NCBI GenBank assembly: GCA_025963485.1
Contig: JAOQAO010000254.1
Span: 1-38,436 of the forward strand
Length of the DNA: 38,436 bases
Source: Bacteroidota bacterium
GTDB taxonomy: Bacteria > Bacteroidota > Bacteroidia > Chitinophagales > LD1
Direction of reading: 5' to 3'
Shown here: one piece after another, positions 1 through 8,232 of the stretch
How positions within the stretch are numbered: position 1 is the first letter of the stretch
How the letters are laid out: every line of letters begins with the position of its first letter
Position numbers and translations under genes: made by a program
Notes under the pieces: model-generated
Told to the model about the DNA's origin: nothing
The model's input: only the letters and a program-made list of their open reading frames with translations
The model's database searches: none

Positions 1-159
1 AACAAGACGATCAGAAAACCCGGAAACCGGAAAACACCTGGACCTGCATGATCGGCAGGCAGGTTCATAATTCTCCGATGTGATATTCTGTCCTTCATCT
101 CCCGTCTAAAGTCTGAAATCTATCGCACATCGTGGTTAAAGTAATTCACATCGGATTGT

Positions 160-190
160 TTAGAATACTTCAGCAAATCGCCTATATTTA
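160..190 (+). promoter_or_regulatory. Putative Bacteroidota-type promoter of the beta-barrel gene
   Basis: TTAG at 160-163 and TATATTTA at 183-190 are separated by 19 nt. This is the spacing of the TTTG-N19-TAnnTTTG promoter of this phylum, with one mismatch in each box. It would give a leader of about 50 nt before the ATG at 245. The rest of 1-244 shows no gene that I can support. Confidence 0.4.
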
Positions 191-244
191 TCAGCATAAA
201 ATATTAGCATTGTATTAACTGAATTTAAAGTCAAAACATCCAAT

Positions 245-1252
245 ATGAGAAAAATAACTTTACTATCTAGTGCTTTAATTTTTATAGCCAGTCAGGGTTT
301 CAGCCAATACTTCACCGTGAAGATTGGCGGCGGCTATGGATGGCCGGGCATACAGAACAGCGGCTCTGTGATGACCTTCCAACCGGGTACACAGACACCT
401 GATCCTGCTACCAGTACCATCCTGCCACTGATCGCACAGCGTACGGACAGCTCCAGTTCCAAGTTTAAATCCAATGTCTACGATGGCTACGGCCATGGCG
501 GGCACCTCGATTTCAGCTTTGGGTATATGATCAATCCATATTTCGGAGTGCAACTGGATGGAGCCTACCTGTGGGGCCGGAATGTCACCTCCGTACAGTT
601 ATATAATGACCCACTGCTGGGCAATAATGCAAAACTCACTACCTCTACGCACTCCAACGGCCTGAGCGTGAATCCTACGTTCTATTTCAGGGCTGCCAAG
701 CCTACCGCCAAGGTAGCACCATATGCCCGTATAGGCCTGGCACTGCCTATCTCCGGCGCTATCTATCACTCGCTGCATATAGATGCACCTGGGTTTGCAG
801 GTGGCTCTACAGCTGATATAAACGTCAAAACTGAAGCGGCTATTTCCTTAGGATTTCAGGGATCTGTAGGTGTATCATATACTCCGGTACCGCTGATCAC
901 TATCTGGGGCGAAGTAAGCGGACAATACCTGATGGTCAGAGCTAAAGAATCTACACTGACCAAATATGATCTCAATGGCCAGGACTTTACGAAAAACTTC
1001 ACTACTTACAGCCTTGTGACAAATTTCGTGGATAAGATCGATAATAACAGTAATACAACAGAGCTCGGTACCAAGACCAGGGACCAGACATCTACCACCC
1101 TGAGCAAGACGGATGAAAGCAAGCCGCGTGACGTACTCCGCCAGGTAGCCAATCTCAGCGCATTTGGTTTTAGTGTAGGTATCACTTTCAATATGAGCAA
1201 GAAGATATTCCTGGATCCATTTGGCAAGAAGGCAAAAGCCGCTGCGAAATAA
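245..1252 (+). CDS. Outer-membrane beta-barrel protein
   Basis: A 335-residue exported protein of unknown specific function. Residues 1-21 form a signal peptide ending GFSQ. The mature part has alternating aromatic and polar beta strands with GYGHGGHLDFSFGYMINPYFGVQLDGAY near residues 82-109, typical of OmpA-like or porin-type eight- to twelve-stranded barrels of Bacteroidota. The last strand before the end (FGFSVGITFNM) fits a terminal barrel strand, but a lysine-rich tail (residues 318-335) follows it, which is not typical of a BAM recognition signal. The gene stands alone: a putative promoter lies at 160-190 and a terminator at 1276-1300. The role as a barrel is inferred from pattern only; a substrate cannot be named. 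Confidence 0.65.
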   Translation: MRKITLLSSALIFIASQGFSQYFTVKIGGGYGWPGIQNSGSVMTFQPGTQTPDPATSTILPLIAQRTDSSSSKFKSNVYDGYGHGGHLDFSFGYMINPYFGVQLDGAYLWGRNVTSVQLYNDPLLGNNAKLTTSTHSNGLSVNPTFYFRAAKPTAKVAPYARIGLALPISGAIYHSLHIDAPGFAGGSTADINVKTEAAISLGFQGSVGVSYTPVPLITIWGEVSGQYLMVRAKESTLTKYDLNGQDFTKNFTTYSLVTNFVDKIDNNSNTTELGTKTRDQTSTTLSKTDESKPRDVLRQVANLSAFGFSVGITFNMSKKIFLDPFGKKAKAAAK

Positions 1253-1275
1253 GATCAACCCAGATATTCTAAAGG

Positions 1276-1300
1276 AGCCGGATACAGTCCGGCTTTTTTA
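1276..1300 (+). terminator. Rho-independent terminator after the beta-barrel gene
   Basis: Perfect 7-bp stem AGCCGGA (1276-1282) / TCCGGCT (1288-1294) with loop TACAG, followed directly by a run of T (1294-1299). It lies 23 nt after the stop codon at 1252. Confidence 0.85.
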
Positions 1301-1378
1301 TGTGCACTAGTAGCGCTTTTTAAACCCATTTATAAATTTACACTAACGCTTGTTAGTCAGCTGCAATTTTGCGTGTTC

Positions 1379-1408
1379 TGTAGTGACAGGTCGCGACCTG
1401 TCACTACA
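1379..1408. repeat. 30-bp perfect palindrome (REP-like)
   Basis: The half-site TGTAGTGACAGGTCG is followed immediately by its exact reverse complement. It lies between the 3' ends of two convergent genes (stops at 1252 and 1423). There is no T-tract, so it is more like a dispersed palindromic element than a simple terminator. Similar GTAGGGACAGGTCGCGACC-type palindromes are, from memory, common between genes in Bacteroidota. Confidence 0.7.
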
Positions 1409-1422
1409 ATTCAAGGGAGAGG

Positions 1423-2178
1423 TCACAAAAATACTTTATTCATCAGCTTGTCATAGTTGATGATCTTCTCCATGTAGGGGAGTTTGACGGAGTCTTTGAT
1501 GTAGCTGAGGTGACGCGTATTATGGAGATCTGTAGCGACAAAATCGATCATATTATTGTCTATCAGTTTTTCTGCTGCGTTTCGAGCGCCCTGTCCGTAG
1601 GTGCCGGTGAGAGAAGCGATATTGAGCTGGAGAAAGACGCCCTGATCTTTGATCATTTTGTATTCATCGAGGTCATCGCTATGGTAGTACGGGTATCGCT
1701 CAGGGTGCGCGAGGACGACCTTATAGCCATTTGTAATAAGTGAGTAGAAATAGGACGTCGTGCTAAAGGATTTCATCAGGTAGGACAGTTCCACAAGCAC
1801 ATATTTATCCCCCATGGTCATGAGGCTGTGCTTTTCTATCTTGGGCATGATGGTCTCATCGAGATAGTACTCTGCCCATGCGTCAAACTCCACATCGATA
1901 CCTTGCTCTTTTATAGCCTCACGCACCTTGTCCCTGCCGCTGAGGATGATCTCAGGGGTATTGTTGTACCCTCCGCTCATGATATGCGGTGAGGTGATGA
2001 TCTTTTTGAAACCCAGCTGACGCATCCCTTTGATCAGCATGATCGAGTCCTCAAGGGTTTTGGCGCCGTCGTCTATGCCCGGTATGAGATGCGAGTGCAG
2101 GTCCAGGCCGAGGCCGGAGAGGTCTGTGAGGTTAGATACTACCTCCTTCTTTTTAAACAAACTGCTGAAAAGGCCCAC
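1423..2178 (-). CDS. YwqE/CpsB-type tyrosine-protein phosphatase (PHP fold)
   Basis: A 251-residue metal-dependent phosphatase of the PHP superfamily, the group that dephosphorylates tyrosine kinases of capsule or exopolysaccharide export (CpsB, YwqE). Metal ligands are visible in order: LHSH (His28, His30), SPH (His65), AEYYLDE (Glu103), LAHPERY (His158) and TDLHN (Asp217, His219). The length matches the family (about 250). The start is GTG at 2176-2178; no in-frame ATG precedes the LHSH motif. TAACTTTA about 17 nt upstream is a possible -7 box. No kinase or polysaccharide gene is adjacent, so the target is unknown. Confidence is high for the family and lower for tyrosine phosphatase activity. 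Confidence 0.85.
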   Translation of the reverse strand: MGLFSSLFKKKEVVSNLTDLSGLGLDLHSHLIPGIDDGAKTLEDSIMLIKGMRQLGFKKIITSPHIMSGGYNNTPEIILSGRDKVREAIKEQGIDVEFDAWAEYYLDETIMPKIEKHSLMTMGDKYVLVELSYLMKSFSTTSYFYSLITNGYKVVLAHPERYPYYHSDDLDEYKMIKDQGVFLQLNIASLTGTYGQGARNAAEKLIDNNMIDFVATDLHNTRHLSYIKDSVKLPYMEKIINYDKLMNKVFL

Positions 2179-2385
2179 GATATTATTTTATATAAAGTTA
2201 TAACAATGCCTATGCCGCGATCATATTCCCCAAAAGACTTAATAACAACCAATTGTTAAAATCTAAAATACCCGCTATACAGGCACGAACTAAAATGGGG
2301 TGGAAATAAGTGAACAATCTACCCACTACGGCAATAATATTTATCTTGGCGCTTCGTTTAGGTTGTTTAATATTCAGCAGAGATC

Positions 2386-4671
2386 ATGAAAAGGTTATTG
2401 ATATTCTTTAGTTTACTGGCCGGCTACGCATCGTATGCACAGGAGACCCTGTCACCCCTGTCGTCCAATCCCCGCCTGTACTACTCCTCACCACAGTACC
2501 TGCGCTCCATCAGGAACCAGCATAAGCAGTCTGTGATCGTACAAAATGGCACACTACTCATAGAGTCTGATACGCTGAGCCTGCCCTTTATAGATGATTT
2601 TTCGTACAATACACTTAAGCCATTCCACTATGACCAGTACATCTATGACACGATCTACCGCGCCTATGGTCCCTGTGACAGTGCGATGAATGTGAAGGTC
2701 GATACTGTAAGGCTAAGCGTGGTACAGTCATACACATATAGCTTTAATACGGTATTGAAGCAACTGGATTCCTTCCCTACACAGGGTACGGTATATCACT
2801 ACTATCCACAAACGGGTACGGATTGTTTCTACCACCTGGCAGACTCGATCACTTTGTATCCGCTCTGGTATCATTATTCTTTTGATAGTGCCACCGGGGT
2901 TGCCTTCAGGCCCGTGCTGGACTCACTCGCTCCTGATACGCTCATCACTTATGCAGCTTTGCTATATAAGTCTAAAATGCCTGCCTATACCAAATGGATA
3001 GACAACTACGCTAACCATAATTATACCTGTCCATACCTGCCACCTACTATAGGTGTGGCCACACTCGATGGATTGAATGAATTTGGCCGTCCTTACAATA
3101 ATACTTCTCCCACTTCCTATGGGCAGGCTGACTTCCTGACCAGTAAACCGCTCGACCTGAGCACATACGGAGATGTAGACTCGGTATACCTGAGCTTCTT
3201 CTATGAGCCGAGGGGCTTTTGCGATTACCCTAATTATCCTGATTCACTCTGCCTTGAGTTTTTCAACGGCTATACCAGCCAGTGGGATAGAGTATGGAGT
3301 ACTCATGGGTTTGCTACGGCACCGCCATTCCCTGACACCTTTCATCAGGTCATCATGAGAATACCGAGTACGATCGTGCCTACGCAAAACTATTTCTACG
3401 ATGGTTTCCAGTTCCGCTTTACCAACTATGCCACTCTCGCGGGTAATAATGACCACTGGCATATAGACTACGTACGACTCGACCAGCACCGTTCGGTCAC
3501 AGATACCGCTATCAGTGATATCGCTTTCCAATATGAGTTTCCATCTATATTGAAAAACTTTTCGGAGATGCCGGCATGGCAGTATGATTCTACCGAACTC
3601 GCCGACTCACTGACCCTCTATGTCGCCAATCTCGATCAGGATCAGGCTATCCACAATCCTCCGGCTACCAGCTATTCTATTGTAGCTAATGAACTGTACC
3701 CGGCGACGCAGCCTGTATATTTTACCACGAGTTCTTTCAATGCCGGCCTGGAAAATACACTATTGCTATTTCCGTCCAATGACTACCTGATATCGCCGGG
3801 ACCATTTGATAGCCTGGTGGTCAACTCCAAGGCTACGATCAATGTACCAAATATCCTGCTAACTAATGATACGATAAGCCATACTCAGACATTGACCAAT
3901 ACCTATGCATACGACGACGGTACAGCTGAACGTGCCTATGGACTGCGTAATCTGGGACTTAAAAAGTTTGCGTATGAGTTTAACCTACGTGAGCCTGATA
4001 CTATCGTCGGCTATCAGGTACTTTTTACTAATATCGATGTAAATGTAAGCAATCTCGTTTTTGTCTATAACGTCTGGGACAGTATCAAGCTTACTACTAT
4101 TACTTTTGTTGATAGCCCTGTCTATATATCAACTAATCAGCTCCCATTGTATGTCGATTCGACCAGCGGCTTTACGACATATAAGATGGACCCACCGCGT
4201 CCTGTAAACAGGAGGTTCTATTTTGGCTGGTCTCAGACTGATGAGCGAGACTTACAGATCGGATATGATGTTAATAGTACAAGAGGGTTTAAACATATGT
4301 TTATATACACGAATGCTGACGGGATATGGAAGCCTACAAACATACAGACCCCCGGATCGCCTATGATACGCATACTGATGAGACATTCCAGTCAGGTAGC
4401 CACGGATATCAAAGACCCCGCTACAGCTGCTATCAAGGCCTATCCCAATCCTACTACCGGCCTGATACGCTTCGACCTGCCGGATGCGCAGTCCAGCTAT
4501 CAGGTAGAGCTGTACAGCACTATGGGCCAGCTATGCTACAAGCAGACACTCGATCAGAGCGATGCGATAGATATACGCAGCCTCACTGCCGGTATCTACC
4601 TGCTGCGCATAACGGACAGCCACAGCGGCATCAGCTATCAGAATAAGATAGTCAAAACGGCAACCGAATAG
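2386..4671 (+). CDS. Secreted protein with T9SS type A sorting domain
   Basis: A 761-residue exported protein. Residues 1-18 are a signal peptide (ending SYAQ). The C-terminal 75 residues are a type A T9SS sorting domain: AYPNPTTGLIRFDLP, then VELYSTMGQLCYKQTL, IDIRSLTAGIYLLRI and a final KIVK strand. Such cargo crosses the outer membrane through the Por machinery and is released or anchored at the surface. The central 650 residues are rich in Asp, Tyr, Thr and Pro beta strands without a catalytic motif that I recognise. It may be an adhesin-like or gliding-related surface protein. The acyltransferase gene starts 6 nt after its stop, so the two are probably cotranscribed. No Por machinery gene lies in this window. 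Confidence 0.85.
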   Translation: MKRLLIFFSLLAGYASYAQETLSPLSSNPRLYYSSPQYLRSIRNQHKQSVIVQNGTLLIESDTLSLPFIDDFSYNTLKPFHYDQYIYDTIYRAYGPCDSAMNVKVDTVRLSVVQSYTYSFNTVLKQLDSFPTQGTVYHYYPQTGTDCFYHLADSITLYPLWYHYSFDSATGVAFRPVLDSLAPDTLITYAALLYKSKMPAYTKWIDNYANHNYTCPYLPPTIGVATLDGLNEFGRPYNNTSPTSYGQADFLTSKPLDLSTYGDVDSVYLSFFYEPRGFCDYPNYPDSLCLEFFNGYTSQWDRVWSTHGFATAPPFPDTFHQVIMRIPSTIVPTQNYFYDGFQFRFTNYATLAGNNDHWHIDYVRLDQHRSVTDTAISDIAFQYEFPSILKNFSEMPAWQYDSTELADSLTLYVANLDQDQAIHNPPATSYSIVANELYPATQPVYFTTSSFNAGLENTLLLFPSNDYLISPGPFDSLVVNSKATINVPNILLTNDTISHTQTLTNTYAYDDGTAERAYGLRNLGLKKFAYEFNLREPDTIVGYQVLFTNIDVNVSNLVFVYNVWDSIKLTTITFVDSPVYISTNQLPLYVDSTSGFTTYKMDPPRPVNRRFYFGWSQTDERDLQIGYDVNSTRGFKHMFIYTNADGIWKPTNIQTPGSPMIRILMRHSSQVATDIKDPATAAIKAYPNPTTGLIRFDLPDAQSSYQVELYSTMGQLCYKQTLDQSDAIDIRSLTAGIYLLRITDSHSGISYQNKIVKTATE

Positions 4672-4677
4672 TACAGG

Positions 4678-5712
4678 ATGGAGGATAGAAAGTACAGGCA
4701 GTTAGATACATTCCGGTGCTTGGGGTTTATCTGTGTACTTTCTCTGCACTGGGAGTGGTCTGGCAGGGCCTTTGCCGATACGATCAGCATTGGCGCGCGG
4801 GCGCTGGATCTTTTCTTTGTGATCAGCGGTTTCCTGATCACACTCATCCTGATCAAATCAAAGCATAAAGAGAACAATACCGGAACTTCATTGTATAAGT
4901 TCTATGCCCGCAGGTTTCTCAGGATATTCCCGATCTACTATCTATTCATTCTGATCGTCTGGCTTTTTAACCGCGGCAAAATAGCCGACTCTATCCTCTG
5001 GAACCTCACGTACCTTAGCAACTTCTATAGTATCAAACATCAGACCTTTGGCGGCGTAGGACACCTGTGGTCACTGGCTGTGGAGGAGCAGTTCTATTTC
5101 GTTTGGCCTTTTATGATACTGATGACCAACAGGAAATACCTACCCTATGCGATCATAGGTTGCATCTTCCTCAGCCTCGGCATTAAGGTATACTGGTACG
5201 TCAATGACTATACCTACTGGTATAATATGATACATCCACTGGGCGTGCTCGACTCACTGGCTATCGGCGGCCTGCTCTCCTACCTGTACTACTATCATCA
5301 GGATAAACTCCGCTCATGGCTTTTCAATCCATATATCACCACAGCTATCGTAATACAGGCCCTGTTTTGTTTATCCTGTAAATACATTCATGGGCTTGAG
5401 TTCATCTTTCATATTGGAGTGAGGACCTTCTGGGGTATCTTCTGTTTCTGGCTGACAGGCAGGGCGGTGTTTGGCTTCACAGGGATCACCGGCCGCTTCC
5501 TGGAGTTCAAGCCATTCGTTTACATAGGCAAGATCAGCTACTCCATGTACCTCTTTCATATCCTGGTGCCGGGCATGTTTATGGGAATGAAATACCCTGA
5601 GAATATCGATCTGCGTTTTATTTTCTTTTTTGGTGTGATCGTGGCGATAGGCTCACTGAGCTGGTATTTGGTCGAAAGCCCGATACTCAGGTTAAAACAA
5701 AGGTGGGAATAA
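4678..5712 (+). CDS. Acyltransferase family 3 membrane protein
   Basis: A 344-residue polytopic inner-membrane protein of the acyltransferase_3 / OafA-NolL family, which transfers acetyl or other acyl groups to polysaccharides, peptidoglycan or lipids at the cell surface. Seen are the N-terminal YRQLDTFRCLGFICVLSLHW with the conserved Arg and His, the ISGFLITLIL segment, GVGHLWSLAVEEQFYFVWP near residues 122-140 (the family signature) and SYSMYLFHI in the C-terminal part. About ten hydrophobic segments are visible. The gene lies 6 nt after a T9SS cargo gene and 3 nt short of the convergent hutI stop. The acceptor substrate cannot be told from sequence; a role in modifying a surface glycan is plausible. 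Confidence 0.85.
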   Translation: MEDRKYRQLDTFRCLGFICVLSLHWEWSGRAFADTISIGARALDLFFVISGFLITLILIKSKHKENNTGTSLYKFYARRFLRIFPIYYLFILIVWLFNRGKIADSILWNLTYLSNFYSIKHQTFGGVGHLWSLAVEEQFYFVWPFMILMTNRKYLPYAIIGCIFLSLGIKVYWYVNDYTYWYNMIHPLGVLDSLAIGGLLSYLYYYHQDKLRSWLFNPYITTAIVIQALFCLSCKYIHGLEFIFHIGVRTFWGIFCFWLTGRAVFGFTGITGRFLEFKPFVYIGKISYSMYLFHILVPGMFMGMKYPENIDLRFIFFFGVIVAIGSLSWYLVESPILRLKQRWE

Positions 5713-5715
5713 GCC

Positions 5716-6936
5716 TCAGGAAATGATCACCTGTTCCACCATATTGTTGGCAAAGGAGTAGGGCATGTAGGTCAGTGATGGCATCGGCTTAGTGATAAAG
5801 ATATTAGCCTTCTTGCCTGCGGTAATACTACCCAACTGTTGCTCCACTCCCATGGCGTAGGCCGAGTTGATCGTAGCTGCATTGAATGCTTCCTCGGGCA
5901 TCATTTTGAGTTTGATGCAGGCGAGTGAAAGGATGAATTGCATATTGCCGGATGGCGATGAACCGGGATTGTAATCGGAGGCCAGCGCCACAGGCAGTCC
6001 TGCATCGATCATACGCCGTGCGGGCGGCTCATGCAGGCCGAGAAAGAAGGCGGTGGATGGCAGCAGGGTCGGCATGGTACCGGACGCCATCAAAGCCGCT
6101 ATCTGCTCATCGCCGGTGTACTCCAGATGATCTACGGAGAGGGCGTTATATTTCACACCCGTTTCTATGCCGCCGGAGTAGTCCAGTTCGTTGGCGTGTA
6201 TCTTTGGCCGGAGGCCATGTTTAGCGCCTGCATCCAGTATGCGTGATGTCTCATCCGCAGAGAAAAAACCCCTATCGCAGAACACATCTATATAGTCTGC
6301 CAGGCCCTCGCCAGCGATATGAGGGAGCATTTTGTTTATGAGCAGGTCGATATAACCTTCATGATCCTGTTTGAACTCTGTAGGATAAGCATGCGCTCCC
6401 AGGAAAGTCGCTTTGAGCGTCAGCTTTGACTTCTCTTTGAGCCTGCGTATGACGCGCAGCATCTTGATCTCGCCGTCGTAGGACAGGCCGTAACCACTTT
6501 TGATCTCCACGGCGCCGGTGCCGAAGGCCTCCATCTCTGAGAGGCGGGCCCACGCGGATTCGAACAGGGTATCCTCGTCAGTAATTTGCAGGCGTTTGGC
6601 TGAGTTGACTATGCCTCCTCCCCTTTTGGCGATCTCTTCATAGCTGAGTCCATTGATCTTATCGACAAATTCACCTTCTCTGCTACCGGCGTAAATGATG
6701 TGCGTATGTGAATCACACCAGCATGGCAGGACATACCTGCCAGAGGCATCTATGACCTCGCCTGCACGATCAGGAGCTTCAGTCATAGCGCCGTAGCTAC
6801 TGATCTTGCCATCTTCTATGAGCAGGTAGGCGTTGTCTATGACAGGCAGTTGCTTCATGTCAGCGCCGCGCACAGTGCTCACTGAGGTATCCCGAACCTG
6901 CACAAGCCCTTTGATATTTTTGATGAGTATCGACAT
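5716..6936 (-). CDS. hutI: Imidazolonepropionase
   Basis: Hydrolyses 4-imidazolone-5-propanoate to N-formimino-L-glutamate, the third step of histidine degradation, in the cytoplasm. The protein is an amidohydrolase with the metal motif CWCDSHTHIIYAGSREGEF (near residues 73-90), GAHAYPTEF (about 180), HANELDYSGG (about 247), DHLEYTG (about 269) and SDYNPGSSPSGNM (about 320), all hutI-specific. Its 406 residues match the family. I place the start at ATG 6934-6936 (MSILIKNIKG); a GTG lies directly before it at 6937-6939. No other hut gene is in the window, so the pathway is scattered, as is usual in Bacteroidota. It converges with the acyltransferase gene, with a 3-nt gap. Confidence 0.95.
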   Translation of the reverse strand: MSILIKNIKGLVQVRDTSVSTVRGADMKQLPVIDNAYLLIEDGKISSYGAMTEAPDRAGEVIDASGRYVLPCWCDSHTHIIYAGSREGEFVDKINGLSYEEIAKRGGGIVNSAKRLQITDEDTLFESAWARLSEMEAFGTGAVEIKSGYGLSYDGEIKMLRVIRRLKEKSKLTLKATFLGAHAYPTEFKQDHEGYIDLLINKMLPHIAGEGLADYIDVFCDRGFFSADETSRILDAGAKHGLRPKIHANELDYSGGIETGVKYNALSVDHLEYTGDEQIAALMASGTMPTLLPSTAFFLGLHEPPARRMIDAGLPVALASDYNPGSSPSGNMQFILSLACIKLKMMPEEAFNAATINSAYAMGVEQQLGSITAGKKANIFITKPMPSLTYMPYSFANNMVEQVIIS

Positions 6937-6969
6937 CACTGGTTAATTCAACCGCAAATTAATATTTAT

Positions 6970-7000
6970 AACCACATAGAAACACAGATCAGATAGAAAT
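6970..7000. repeat. 31-bp dispersed intergenic repeat, copy A
   Basis: AACCACATAGAAACA begins a 31-nt element that recurs at 26433-26463 with 28 of 31 positions identical. Both copies lie near gene starts, here between the divergent hutI and aroC. No coding potential. Confidence 0.65.
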
Positions 7001-7061
7001 CAAATACGGCATTCCTGTATTATCTCTTGTCTCAAGTCTAACGTCTATTGTCTAATTTGTC

Positions 7062-7069
7062 TATTTTCG
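7062..7069 (+). promoter_or_regulatory. -7 box directly upstream of aroC
   Basis: TATTTTCG ends 4 nt before the aroC ATG and matches TAnnTTTG at 7 of 8 positions. If used, transcription would begin at or next to the start codon (leaderless). No convincing TTTG was found at the -33 spacing, so support is moderate. Confidence 0.4.
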
Positions 7070-7073
7070 GCAT

Positions 7074-8156
7074 ATGGCAGGCAATAGTTTTGGAGAAGTA
7101 TTTCGCATCACGACCTTCGGCGAGTCTCACGGTAGTGCGATAGGTGTGGTCATAGATGGCTGCCCCGCCGGGCTGGAGATAGATCTGGCTTTCATGCAAA
7201 GCGAGATGGATCGCCGCAAGCCCGGGCAATCTGCTATCACCACCCAGCGCAAGGAATCAGATACTTTCCAGATCATATCGGGTGTATATGAGGGGAAGAC
7301 TATCGGCTCTCCTATCGCCATCCTGATACCTAATGAAGATACAAAGCCCCAGGACTACGATCATCTGAAAGCGGCATACAGGCCCTCTCACGCTGACTTT
7401 ACCTACGAAGAAAAATACGGTATCCGCGACCACAGGGGCGGCGGCCGTGCTTCTGCCCGTGAGACCGCAGCGCGGGTCGTATCGGGCGCTATCGCTAAAC
7501 TGCTCCTTCGTAGAAGCGGTATTGAGATACAGGGATATGTCTCATCAATTGGAGAACTCACACTGGATAAAGACTACACGCAACTCGACCTGTCTCTCAC
7601 AGAAAGCAATATCGTACGCTGTCCTGACCCTCAGATGGCAGAGAAGATGATCGCCGCTATACAAGATGTAAGAGCAGCGGGAGATACGCTGGGCGGCACT
7701 GTGACATGTGTGGTGAAGCATGCTCCTACCGGTCTCGGCGAACCCGTCTTTGACAAGCTCCACGCAGATCTGGGTAAGGCTATGCTGAGCATCAATGCCG
7801 TGAAAGGTTTTGAATACGGGAGTGGATTTGCCGGGACCAGGCTCAAAGGTTCGCAGCACAATGATGCTTTCTCACATGATGCATCAGGCAAGGTGATCAC
7901 CATCACCAATCACTCAGGCGGAGTACAGGGAGGCATATCCAATGGCATGGATATCTACTTCAATGTGGCATTCAAACCGGTCGCCACTATCATGCAGGAC
8001 CAGCAGTCGGTCAATAAAGCCGGAGATGATATCACCCTGTCGGGCAAAGGCCGCCACGACCCATGTGTCGTGCCTCGTGCTGTGCCTATCGTAGAGGCGA
8101 TGGCTGCGCTGGTATTGGCCGATCATCTGCTGAGAAGTAAGGTGAGCAAACTCTGA
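7074..8156 (+). CDS. aroC: Chorismate synthase
   Basis: Converts 5-enolpyruvylshikimate-3-phosphate to chorismate using reduced FMN, the last step of the shikimate pathway, in the cytoplasm. The family signatures are clear: [18 protein letters not shown] at the N-terminus, [30 protein letters not shown] near residues 102-131, and [13 protein letters not shown] plus [17 protein letters not shown] toward the C-terminus. The length of 360 residues is normal and the protein appears intact. The gene is monocistronic: divergent from hutI and convergent with the M4 peptidase, with a hairpin at 8182-8208 between them. A -7-like box lies only 4 nt before the ATG. Confidence 0.98.
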   Translation: MAGNSFGEVFRITTFGESHGSAIGVVIDGCPAGLEIDLAFMQSEMDRRKPGQSAITTQRKESDTFQIISGVYEGKTIGSPIAILIPNEDTKPQDYDHLKAAYRPSHADFTYEEKYGIRDHRGGGRASARETAARVVSGAIAKLLLRRSGIEIQGYVSSIGELTLDKDYTQLDLSLTESNIVRCPDPQMAEKMIAAIQDVRAAGDTLGGTVTCVVKHAPTGLGEPVFDKLHADLGKAMLSINAVKGFEYGSGFAGTRLKGSQHNDAFSHDASGKVITITNHSGGVQGGISNGMDIYFNVAFKPVATIMQDQQSVNKAGDDITLSGKGRHDPCVVPRAVPIVEAMAALVLADHLLRSKVSKL

Positions 8157-8173
8157 TTTATCGGGGAGACATA

Positions 8174-8208
8174 AAACAAAACAGCTTCACCTTTTTGAGA
8201 TGAAGCTG
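8174..8208 (-). terminator. Terminator for the M4 peptidase transcript
   Basis: Stem CAGCTTCA (8182-8189) / TGAAGCTG (8201-8208). Read on the minus strand the stem is followed by TTTTGTTTTATG (8181-8170), a good T-tract. On the plus strand only a weaker T-rich stretch follows, so it serves mainly the minus-strand gene and perhaps aroC too. Confidence 0.75.
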
Positions 8209-8232
8209 CTATGATTTTAAACTTTTTATTCT